DNA of 13,156 bases from Candidatus Shapirobacteria bacterium UBA1435. GTDB lineage: Bacteria > Patescibacteriota > Microgenomatia > UBA12405. Under the pieces are notes generated by a model that saw only the letters and a program-made list of their open reading frames with translations, was not told the origin of the DNA and made no database searches. Within the stretch, counting starts at the first letter, position 1, and the number at the start of each line of letters is the position of its first letter. Of this stretch, positions 1 to 5,467 are shown piece after piece. The stretch spans positions 23,954 through 37,109 of the forward strand of contig DCTR01000048.1 of the NCBI GenBank assembly GCA_002329385.1, given 5' to 3'. A program made the translations under genes and the position numbers.

Positions 1-320
1 CCCAGCTGTATACCCACCCCCCCAAATTCACCCGCCAAATCCTCGTTTTGGCTTTTATTTTCCTTCGGCGGCAAAAACACTGTATACGGGTCATCCAAAG
101 AAGCCACCATCCCTTCAATCGCCCCATAAACCATTTCCTTGTCCTCCATCTTATCCTTGTCCAAATATATCTCCGCCAGCTTGTCTTTGACCCTCCACAT
201 TAGGTTTAAGTCAAGTTTACCGCTTGCCCCTGCCGCCTGACGTTGTCCCAAGCTATAACCAACTACCCCCACCAAGGTAATCACGCAAGCCAATATGGAA
301 AGATTTCTTAAGGTCCTCAA
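1..320 (-). CDS. ctpA: Carboxyl-terminal processing protease (S41 family), N-terminal part, cut by window edge
   Basis: Only about the first 106 residues lie in the window. A basic start is followed by one hydrophobic segment (about residues 8-26), which serves as a signal anchor or signal peptide and places the protease outside the cytoplasmic membrane. Then comes a helical stretch and the family signature LDDPYTVFLPPKE...FGGVGIQLG, which in CtpA/Prc proteases leads into the PDZ domain. The Ser/Lys catalytic pair would lie beyond the window and cannot be checked. I chose the TTG start at 320 because GAGG (with 5 nt spacing) sits upstream of it; a GTG at 326-324 is the alternative but has no ribosome site at a useful distance. 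The gene follows the lipoyl-like gene with almost no gap, so co-transcription is likely. Its family processes or degrades secreted and membrane proteins; its substrate here is unknown. Confidence 0.82.
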   Translation of the reverse strand, partial: MRTLRNLSILACVITLVGVVGYSLGQRQAAGASGKLDLNLMWRVKDKLAEIYLDKDKMEDKEMVYGAIEGMVASLDDPYTVFLPPKENKSQNEDLAGEFGGVGIQL

Positions 321-328
321 TTTCACCT

Positions 329-1102
329 CTAAAGTATAACTAATAATTTTCCTTTGCTGGCATTTATCCATACTCTCTTTCCCTCGCCTCTCCCTAGCGC
401 CAGCCCTCTTAATTCTTCCCACTCCTTTTCTCCCAGGGACATTATCGGCATATCAGACTCCAGCCGTTCTAGAGGCTTTAGGTCGTCTTCTCTTATCACT
501 ATCCCCGCCACTCCCACCACCTCGGCCTTTGTCGCCATCGTCACACTTGCTTGCTCACATATGACTACTTTGTTCCTTATCGAATAATCAACTTCGCCCA
601 GTCTGGCTACTGTCCCTCCCAGCCTGCCCCATGCCCTACCTTCAGTCAACGCCTTGCCCCTAAAGCGCTGACCGCCGAACTGAATTACTATCCTTCCCCC
701 TTTTGTCTCCACCACCTCTCCTCTCACTGGCGACTTAATTTGCTTTATCTCGCCATTGTCAATCTCAAACTTAATATTGCCAAACTCGTCTATGCCTACT
801 ACCTTCCCCGCAAAGGGTGAATATATTTTTTTCGACCAAATCCCTCCCTCGGTAAACAGTAACTCACCATCCGCCACCACCCTCCCCTTAATCGCCCGGC
901 CAAGCTCTTCCAGACTATCTTTCGAATATCTCGACAAAATCAAAGAAGCGTCATATAGCCTTTCCTCCTTTCTGCCGACCGCCATCAATACGTCTCCCTC
1001 TTCGACAACCTGCCCCTTCTTTACTAAAATATCCGCACCTTTGGGAACCTTAAGCGCCCACCGTATAATTCGCTTTCTCGCTTTTGGCTGTGTTTTCTTC
1101 AT
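329..1102 (-). CDS. Biotin/lipoyl-barrel-like protein of unknown function
   Basis: A 257-residue protein with a strongly basic N-terminus and no signal peptide or membrane segment. It contains repeated short beta motifs of the kind seen in biotinyl/lipoyl and related barrel domains: VKKGQVVEEGDVLM near residues 27-40, IYSPFAGKVVGIDEFGNI near 93-110, and IKSPVRGEVVETKGG near 120-135. No MKM-type lysine for biotin or lipoate attachment is visible, so these look like structural barrels. The second half (AWGRLGGTVARLGEVDYSIR, then VTKAEVVGVAGIV-like strands) is not a family I can name. I start it at the ATG at 1102 because the longer reading (ATG/alternative at 1141) would place an extended -10 promoter element inside the coding region. 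It occupies the place where many bacteria have rplI after rpsR. Function unknown; confidence that it is a real gene is high. Confidence 0.75.
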   Translation of the reverse strand: MKKTQPKARKRIIRWALKVPKGADILVKKGQVVEEGDVLMAVGRKEERLYDASLILSRYSKDSLEELGRAIKGRVVADGELLFTEGGIWSKKIYSPFAGKVVGIDEFGNIKFEIDNGEIKQIKSPVRGEVVETKGGRIVIQFGGQRFRGKALTEGRAWGRLGGTVARLGEVDYSIRNKVVICEQASVTMATKAEVVGVAGIVIREDDLKPLERLESDMPIMSLGEKEWEELRGLALGRGEGKRVWINASKGKLLVIL

Positions 1103-1114
1103 AGGCGTAAAAAA

Positions 1115-1123
1115 ATTATACCA
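1115..1123 (-). promoter_or_regulatory. Extended -10 promoter element before the lipoyl-like gene
   Basis: On the minus strand the sequence TGGTATAAT is a perfect -10 hexamer with the TGn extension. No convincing -35 hexamer is seen 16-18 bases upstream, as is common for extended -10 promoters. The hexamer ends 12 bases before the ATG at 1102, so the transcript would carry only about five leader bases. No Shine-Dalgarno sequence precedes that ATG. Confidence 0.5.
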
Positions 1124-1174
1124 ATTAAGACCGCCAACCACTCTCCCAAATTTTACCCAAAAACCTAAGCGGCT

Positions 1175-1423
1175 CTACTCTGTCACCGTAAACGGCAGCA
1201 GCGCCAAGTGCCTAGCTTGCTTTATCGCCCTGGCCATTACCCTCTGGTGCTTTACACACACGCCAGTCATCGTCCCGGGCAAAACCCGCCCTCTTGATGA
1301 GAGATACTCCCTAAGTTTTTCGTGATCTTCCCACCTGGGTATCGATTTTTCTTTACAAAAAGAGCAGCCCTTTTCTGCTCTGGCGTTCATTTCCCGATTC
1401 GGTGTCTTTTTCTTTTTTAGCAT
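1175..1423 (-). CDS. rpsR: Small ribosomal subunit protein bS18
   Basis: An 82-residue protein of the 30S platform, where bS18 binds 16S rRNA together with bS6. Recognisable features are the basic N-terminus (MLKKKKTPN), the Cys pair CSFCK at residues 20-24, the block WEDHEKLREYLSSRGRVLPG and the basic MARAIKQARHLALLPF tail, in the usual order and at the usual family length. The Cys-x-x-Cys with the later Cys-x-x-His (VCVKH) would suit a zinc-binding (C+) form. It follows rpsF and ssb in the standard bacterial order. A possible promoter lies in the short gap after ssb, and no ribosome-binding site precedes the start codon. The next gene is not rplI. Confidence 0.95.
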   Translation of the reverse strand: MLKKKKTPNREMNARAEKGCSFCKEKSIPRWEDHEKLREYLSSRGRVLPGTMTGVCVKHQRVMARAIKQARHLALLPFTVTE

Positions 1424-1427
1424 TGAT

Positions 1428-1455
1428 GTTTTAAATAATGTATAGGACGGTCAAA
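1428..1455 (-). promoter_or_regulatory. Possible promoter between ssb and rpsR
   Basis: TTTGAC (1455-1450) and TAAAAC (1433-1428) on the minus strand are separated by 16 bases, the same layout as the stronger candidate before cysS. The -10 ends only four bases before the rpsR ATG, so any transcript would be leaderless. The -10 matches consensus at four of six positions; rpsR could equally be read through from rpsF-ssb. Confidence 0.35.
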
Positions 1456-1459
1456 CTAA

Positions 1460-1984
1460 TTAAAAGGGCATTTCCTCTCCGCCTTGAGGAGGTTGTTGCA
1501 CCGGCGTTTCTTCCGTTTTCTCCGCTGTCTGTCCCTCAACCACCTCGTCCGGAATTACGATATCTTCAATTGTTCCGTTATCGCTCGCCCCATACTCCTC
1601 TGCGGCTGCCGGTTGGTGGTGGTCCTGGGTTGCCCCGGCACCAGCACCCTTATTATCTAAAATAATCATATCGTCAATCACAATCTCCGAAACTTGTTTT
1701 CGATTATTTTCCTGATCGACTATTTCCCGATACTGTATCCTGCCTTCAACGTAAATCCTTCTTCCTTTGGCCAAAAGCTGCGAACATAGTTCTGCCAGTT
1801 TATTCCATGCCACAATCCGGTGAAATTGAGCATCTTCTTTTCTTTCACCTTGTTTGGTTACCCAAACCCTATTGGTTGCCAAACCAAACGAGGCAACCGC
1901 CATCCCCGACGGGGTATACCTCAATTCAGGATCTCTGGTTAAATTACCTATTAACATCACCCTGTTAAGACATCTGCTGGGCAT
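1460..1984 (-). CDS. ssb: Single-stranded DNA-binding protein
   Basis: A 174-residue SSB. Residues 1-112 form the OB fold, with the typical opening NRVMLIGNLTRDPELRYTPSG, the block FHRIVAWNKLAELCSQLLAKG and the strand IYVEGRIQYR. This is followed by a low-complexity tail rich in Q, E, P and G and the acidic C-terminal tip GGEEMPF, the docking peptide that recruits RecO, PriA, exonuclease I and clamp-loader subunits in other bacteria. The start at 1984 is decided by a strong AAGGAG site six bases upstream; the 11-residue extension to 2017 lacks this support. It sits between rpsF and rpsR, as in most bacteria, and acts in replication, recombination and repair, where RecR and DnaX encoded nearby also act. 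Confidence 0.95.
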   Translation of the reverse strand: MPSRCLNRVMLIGNLTRDPELRYTPSGMAVASFGLATNRVWVTKQGERKEDAQFHRIVAWNKLAELCSQLLAKGRRIYVEGRIQYREIVDQENNRKQVSEIVIDDMIILDNKGAGAGATQDHHQPAAAEEYGASDNGTIEDIVIPDEVVEGQTAEKTEETPVQQPPQGGEEMPF

Positions 1985-1990
1985 CTTATT

Positions 1991-1996
1991 CTCCTT
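1991..1996 (-). promoter_or_regulatory. Ribosome-binding site of ssb
   Basis: AAGGAG on the minus strand, six bases before the ATG at 1984. It fixes the ssb start at MPSRCLNRV rather than the longer in-frame ATG at 2017. Confidence 0.8.
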
Positions 1997-2025
1997 CTTG
2001 CCGCCAAAAATTAACAAAAGCGGCC

Positions 2026-2322
2026 TTAGTTCTTTAAAATTAAATAACGAATAATATTGGTTTCTCTATTTAAGGAAAGGTTTAGCGTCTTTAGCCTAAT
2101 CGGCTTTTGGCTTTCCACCTCATATATCCAAAAATCACCCTTCCTCATCTTCCTGATCTCATACACCAACTCCTTTATTCCAAAATGGCTATTTTTCATC
2201 GTCTCAACACCTTCCGCCTTCAGCCATTCCTCCACCTTCTTCAGCACCCCATCCCTCTCCTTCTCCTCGATCTTTGGGTTAATAACTATCGTAATTTGGT
2301 ATTTGTATTTATTGGACTTCAT
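2026..2322 (-). CDS. rpsF: Small ribosomal subunit protein bS6
   Basis: A 98-residue protein with the bS6 ferredoxin-like pattern: first strand YQITIVINPKIEEKE, helix GVLKKVEEWLKAEG, the KELVYEIRKMRKGDFWIYEVE block (compare the family's G-x-R-x-L-A-Y-x-I-x-K) and the end SLNRETNIIRYLILK. bS6 binds bS18 on the 30S platform, and its gene lies directly before ssb and rpsR. The stop lies about 40 bases before the ssb start. The ATG at 2322 has only a weak GAG upstream. I looked for the known bS6:bS18-binding leader RNA and saw no convincing match in the 54-base upstream gap. Confidence 0.95.
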   Translation of the reverse strand: MKSNKYKYQITIVINPKIEEKERDGVLKKVEEWLKAEGVETMKNSHFGIKELVYEIRKMRKGDFWIYEVESQKPIRLKTLNLSLNRETNIIRYLILKN

Positions 2323-2376
2323 TTTAGCTCAATAGATTAACATACTCCACCTAATTTTACAATAAACTTGCTTGCT

Positions 2377-2613
2377 TCATTTTTTCTCTCCACCGTCTTG
2401 GTCTTCCGTTTTTTTAGCCTCCTGCCAAGCCACCTCTCCAGTCCCGTCCGCTGCCAAGTCTTCTTCGTCGACGATCGCCAACAACAAATCAAGCTCACTG
2501 TCCGTCAATTCGGCACCTTCGCCCACTCCGGCCAAAACCCCCTCCGCCTTCTTCTCCGCCGCCGGGCTAAGTTGCATGTCTCTAATTATTTGCCTGGCCT
2601 CATCGACCTTCAT
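2377..2613 (-). CDS. Small acidic protein of unknown function downstream of cysS
   Basis: A 78-residue, strongly acidic ORF (N-terminal MKVDEARQIIRDMQLSPAAE, then TDSELDLLLAIVDEEDLAAD, then an E/K/D-rich tail). It has no cysteine, signal peptide or membrane segment; the first 50 residues look helical and the tail disordered. I think it is real because its ATG has AAGGAG six bases upstream and overlaps the last 14 bases of cysS, the pattern of translational coupling seen across this operon. I do not recognise a family. Its placement between cysS and rpsF gives no clear functional hint. Confidence 0.65.
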   Translation of the reverse strand: MKVDEARQIIRDMQLSPAAEKKAEGVLAGVGEGAELTDSELDLLLAIVDEEDLAADGTGEVAWQEAKKTEDQDGGEKK

Positions 2614-4003
2614 TTGTCTCTCCTTTTTCTGAAACCTTAACTGTCTGGTCTCTCTTTAATTTAAAACCATCAGCTCTATCTTCTATTATATACCCCTTTT
2701 CCTGGATCAATTTTCTCAACCTATCCGCCTCACTCCAATCGCCTTTCTTTTTTACCGCCCATCTGGCATTGGCCAACTCCACCACGTCTCCGGACACCGC
2801 CTCCTCCGGTCTTTCCAGATCTAACCCCAAGACCCTGTCCATTTCCAGAATAGTCGACCTCTTGTCTTCCGACGACAAGTTGGACCTTGTTACTTCCCAC
2901 ACCAACGCCACCACTTCCGGCATCATCAAATCGTCAGAAATCAATTCAACAAACCGCTTGCTAAAATCCGCATCAATTTCGCCACCCTCCGGCCAATCGG
3001 CCATCAGCTGTTTTAACCGCTCGTAGGGCTTACGGGCAGCCGCCAAAGACTCCAGTGAAAACTCCATCCCTTTACGGTAGTGTGTTGTCAAAAATAAATA
3101 CCGGTAAGCCAGCGGGTTTATTCCCATTTCCGCCAATTCCTGGGCAGTAAACACATTACCCAATGACTTTGACATTTTTTGCCCACCCTTGCCCACCACC
3201 CAAGCATTATGCATCCAATATCGTGCCGTCTGGTGGCCAAACGCGCCATACCCTTGGGCAATCTCATTTGTATGATGGACTGGAATATGGTCTATCCCGC
3301 CGGTGTGGATATCAAACTCTTCACCCAAATATCTGGTCGACATTGCCGTACACTCGATATGCCATCCCGGGAATCCCCTCCCCCACGGACTGTCCCACTG
3401 CATTATGTGGTTTGGCTGGTTGACAATCCACAACAAAAAATCCGCCTGGTTTTTCTTCTTCGGATCGGCGTCAAGCCGCCCCGAATCTGCCATCTGTTCC
3501 AATCTTAGGTTGGCAAACTTACCGTAATCGGCAAACTTGCCTGTATCAAACCTTAAACCGACATCTGTCATATAGGCATATCCATTGGCTTCAATCCGTT
3601 TTGCCAATTCGATTTGGTCGCTGATATGTTCGGTCGCCCGACAAATTACGTCAGGATTGGTGATATTCAAAAGTCTCACGCTCTCCATAAATTGTCCTTC
3701 ATATTTTTTGGCAACCTCCCAAACCGTCAACCCCTCTTTCTTCGCCCCTTTCTCCATTTTGTCTTCCCCGGTATCGCCGTCAGAAGTCAGATGCCCTACG
3801 TCGGTTATATTCATCACCCACTTCGTCTCAAAACCCAGATACTTCAGTGTCCTGATCAACACGTCCCAACTTAAATATGCATACATGTTACCCAGATGCT
3901 GGTTCCAGTAAACCGTCGGTCCGCATGAATAGATCCCTACCTTTTTATCCCTGATTGGTTTGAATTCCGTCTTTTTTCTTTCCGCTGTGTTGTATATCTT
4001 CAT
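2600..4003 (-). CDS. cysS: Cysteinyl-tRNA synthetase
   Basis: A 467-residue class I aminoacyl-tRNA synthetase that charges tRNA-Cys, close to the usual bacterial length. The catalytic domain starts with YSCGPTVYWNQHLGN, containing the HIGH-type motif HLGN (36-39). The zinc ligands that select cysteine are all present: C27, C218 in WHIECTAMS, the H243/H244 pair in IPVHHTNE, and E247. The KMSKS loop is intact at 276-280 (GGQKMSKSLGN). A helical anticodon-binding region follows, ending in the typical ADRLRKLIQEKGYIIEDRADG. A promoter with its -10 six bases before the ATG suggests a leaderless message that begins a new transcription unit. The TGA stop overlaps the start of the small acidic ORF. 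Confidence 0.97.
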   Translation of the reverse strand: MKIYNTAERKKTEFKPIRDKKVGIYSCGPTVYWNQHLGNMYAYLSWDVLIRTLKYLGFETKWVMNITDVGHLTSDGDTGEDKMEKGAKKEGLTVWEVAKKYEGQFMESVRLLNITNPDVICRATEHISDQIELAKRIEANGYAYMTDVGLRFDTGKFADYGKFANLRLEQMADSGRLDADPKKKNQADFLLWIVNQPNHIMQWDSPWGRGFPGWHIECTAMSTRYLGEEFDIHTGGIDHIPVHHTNEIAQGYGAFGHQTARYWMHNAWVVGKGGQKMSKSLGNVFTAQELAEMGINPLAYRYLFLTTHYRKGMEFSLESLAAARKPYERLKQLMADWPEGGEIDADFSKRFVELISDDLMMPEVVALVWEVTRSNLSSEDKRSTILEMDRVLGLDLERPEEAVSGDVVELANARWAVKKKGDWSEADRLRKLIQEKGYIIEDRADGFKLKRDQTVKVSEKGETNEGR

Positions 4004-4009
4004 CTTTAT

Positions 4010-4037
4010 ATTTTAGCGTAAAAATACATAGGTCAAA
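4010..4037 (-). promoter_or_regulatory. Promoter of the cysS operon, predicted leaderless
   Basis: TTTGAC (4037-4032), a 16-base spacer and TAAAAT (4015-4010) on the minus strand. The -10 ends six bases before the cysS ATG, so transcription should start at or next to the A of ATG. No Shine-Dalgarno sequence is present, which agrees with a leaderless mRNA. It lies immediately after the stop codon at 4039. Confidence 0.6.
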
Positions 4038-4038
4038 T

Positions 4039-4530
4039 TTATTCTGGTTTCTTAAAATATTCTGCCGTCGCCGACTGGTTGGCATCTGTCACCCCCTGTT
4101 TTTTCCCGGGTAAAAACGCGCTGCCCCTCTTCTTTTTGGCCTTGTGCGGGTTTGTCGCCATACTGGCCTCCATTTGTTCCCGTTCCTGCCTCTCAGCCTC
4201 CCTTTTCCTTCTCACTTCCTCAAGCATTTTTTCTTCCGTTTCCCTCTCTTTCCTCTCCCTCTCTTTCCTCACCTCTTCCATCTCCGCCTCCACGTTCCTT
4301 CCGAAAGTCGTGGCACTTTTCAGTTTCTCTATCTCCCCTATCTTTTTGGCTTCATCTTCATCCTGCTTTTTCATCAGTTCGGCTTCGCTAAGCGGCTTGA
4401 TGTCTCCCAGCAATTCCTTGCCGCTTACTACTGTTTCACCGATCTTGACCGCCTCCCTAATCAACTGCTCCCCCGCCTCTTTTCCTAATTCCCCCAACCC
4501 TTTCAAAACATTCCCTGCCACCTGTTTCAT
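4039..4530 (-). CDS. Charged coiled-coil protein of unknown function
   Basis: A 163-residue protein. Residues 1-50 are a mixed helical segment (KQVAGNVLKGLGELGKEAGE), residues 50-122 are a long E/K/R-rich helix with a very likely coiled coil (EVRKERERKERETEEKMLEE), and residues 123-163 are a basic, probably disordered tail (HKAKKKRGSAFLPGKKQG). There is no signal peptide or membrane segment, so it is presumably cytoplasmic. Its ATG overlaps the recR stop as ATGA, which indicates coupling with recR. I do not recognise a named function; the coupling to ybaB-recR suggests, by inference only, a role near DNA repair or nucleoid organisation. Confidence 0.7.
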   Translation of the reverse strand: MKQVAGNVLKGLGELGKEAGEQLIREAVKIGETVVSGKELLGDIKPLSEAELMKKQDEDEAKKIGEIEKLKSATTFGRNVEAEMEEVRKERERKERETEEKMLEEVRRKREAERQEREQMEASMATNPHKAKKKRGSAFLPGKKQGVTDANQSATAEYFKKPE

Positions 4531-5150
4531 AATCCTTTCCTCCCCTCCATCGCCCGGCTTAAGGTCGCCTGATCGGCAAACTCCAGATCAGCCCCGATCG
4601 GTAAACCACTGCCTATTCTGGTGATTTTTATCGATTGGTCAATTTCGTCGAGTTTTCTTTTGATATATAACGCTGTCGCCTCACCCTCCATTGTCGGGCT
4701 GGTCGCAATTATTATTTCCACCTCCACCCCATGACCGTTGCCTGCCATTGATCTCACCCGTCCAAACAGGCTGTCCAGCTCCAAATCATCGGGGCCAACA
4801 TGTTCCAACGGATTTATCACTCCACCCAAAACATGATATACACCCTCATAATCACCCAAATTTTCAATCGCCAGCATATCAATCGACCTTTCCACCACAC
4901 ATATGGTTGTCTGAATCCTTTTCCCGTTACCGCAAACCGGGCAAACATCCTCTTCGCTGACCCCAAAGCATACCCGGCATTTTTTTATCCTCGTCTTCAT
5001 TTCAATCACCGCCCTGGAAAAATTTTTTGAAAAATCCGACGGCGCATTGATCAAATAAAAGGCCAATCTTGTCGCTGATTTCGGGCCAATACCCGGCAAT
5101 CTCTCAAAAAAACTTATTAGCTCCCTAACCGGCTTTGGCAATTCAACCAT
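4527..5150 (-). CDS. recR: Recombination mediator protein RecR
   Basis: A 207-residue protein of the RecFOR pathway, which helps load RecA on SSB-coated gaps. The domains are in family order: helix-hairpin-helix LPGIGPKSATRLAFYL (residues 18-33), the four-cysteine zinc finger CRVC...CPVC (58-73), and the Toprim domain from ICVVERSIDMLAIE to the end, including GEATALYIKRKL and the RecR signature TRIGSGLPIGADLEFADQ. Length is normal (about 200). It starts six bases after the ybaB stop without a clear ribosome site, so it probably relies on re-initiation, and its TGA overlaps the next start as ATGA. The ybaB-recR pair after dnaX is a very common bacterial arrangement. Confidence 0.97.
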   Translation of the reverse strand: MVELPKPVRELISFFERLPGIGPKSATRLAFYLINAPSDFSKNFSRAVIEMKTRIKKCRVCFGVSEEDVCPVCGNGKRIQTTICVVERSIDMLAIENLGDYEGVYHVLGGVINPLEHVGPDDLELDSLFGRVRSMAGNGHGVEVEIIIATSPTMEGEATALYIKRKLDEIDQSIKITRIGSGLPIGADLEFADQATLSRAMEGRKGL

Positions 5151-5155
5151 ATAGC

Positions 5156-5404
5156 TTAAATCAGCCCTTCCAGCCCCCCCATGTCCCTCATTCTCCTGGC
5201 GGCAACCTCTTGGGATTTTTTTAAAGCTTTATTTATTGTTTCTACCAGCAACTTGTTCTCCACTCCCCCCACCGACAGGTATCTGACCCTCTGATCGCCG
5301 GAAACTTTTATCCTGACTCCGTTTTCCTCAATCTCAACCTCCTCTGCCTCTACTGCTTTTTTAATTTTGTAAGCCTGTGCCAACATCTTTGCTTTGTCAA
5401 ACAT
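5156..5404 (-). CDS. ybaB: YbaB/EbfC-family nucleoid-associated protein
   Basis: An 82-residue protein, shorter than the usual 100-110, lacking much of the normally Met/Gly-rich N-terminal part. Visible features are the N-terminal helix MFDKAKMLAQAYKIKKAVEA, the central sheet (VEIEENGVRIKVSGDQRVRY) and the C-terminal helix LLVETINKALKKSQEVAARRMRD. Family members are dimers that bind DNA across the nucleoid. Its position between dnaX and recR supports the call. A promoter overlapping the end of dnaX gives it about 35 leader bases; a weak GGA precedes the ATG. The short N-terminus fits CPR genome reduction, but I cannot exclude a different start codon. Confidence 0.88.
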   Translation of the reverse strand: MFDKAKMLAQAYKIKKAVEAEEVEIEENGVRIKVSGDQRVRYLSVGGVENKLLVETINKALKKSQEVAARRMRDMGGLEGLI

Positions 5405-5436
5405 AATTTTCCAAATAGTTAACTATGATATTTTAA

Positions 5437-5465
5437 ATTGTAAACCGTATTTTGGCATCAGCCAA
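5437..5465 (-). promoter_or_regulatory. Promoter of ybaB-recR overlapping the dnaX stop codon
   Basis: TTGGCT (5465-5460), a 17-base spacer and TACAAT (5442-5437) on the minus strand. The -35 overlaps the dnaX TGA at 5460-5458. The -10 matches consensus at five of six positions. The predicted start lies about 25 bases before the ybaB ATG. Confidence 0.5.
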
Positions 5466-5467
5466 AA
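5450..5467 (-). other. Small hairpin at the dnaX stop codon
   Basis: TTTTGGC and GCCAAAA pair perfectly around a four-base loop that contains the stop codon. No U-tract follows on the minus strand, so it is not a typical intrinsic terminator; it may protect the dnaX 3' end or be chance, and it overlaps the ybaB promoter spacer. Confidence 0.35.

Noticed and set aside
329-1102. Biotin carboxyl carrier protein
   Set aside because: No acceptor lysine in an MKM context is present and no carboxylase subunit genes are nearby.
1985-2017. Longer N-terminus of SSB
   Set aside because: The ribosome site at 1991-1996 lies inside this extension and the family begins near NRVMLIGNL.
2329-2343. Four-codon upstream ORF (ATG-TTA-ATC-TAT-TGA, minus strand) before rpsF
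   Set aside because: The GGTGGAG ahead of it is only one base from the ATG, too close to act as a ribosome site, and the peptide shows no attenuator-like codon run.
2323-2376. Possible bS6:bS18-binding leader RNA before rpsF
   Set aside because: The 54-base gap shows no convincing hairpin with the conserved CCG bulge expected of that motif.
4079-4624. Long plus-strand open frame opposite the coiled-coil gene
   Set aside because: Its Ser/Leu/Phe-rich translation is the complement of an E/K-rich gene with a coupled start; no ribosome site or domain supports it.
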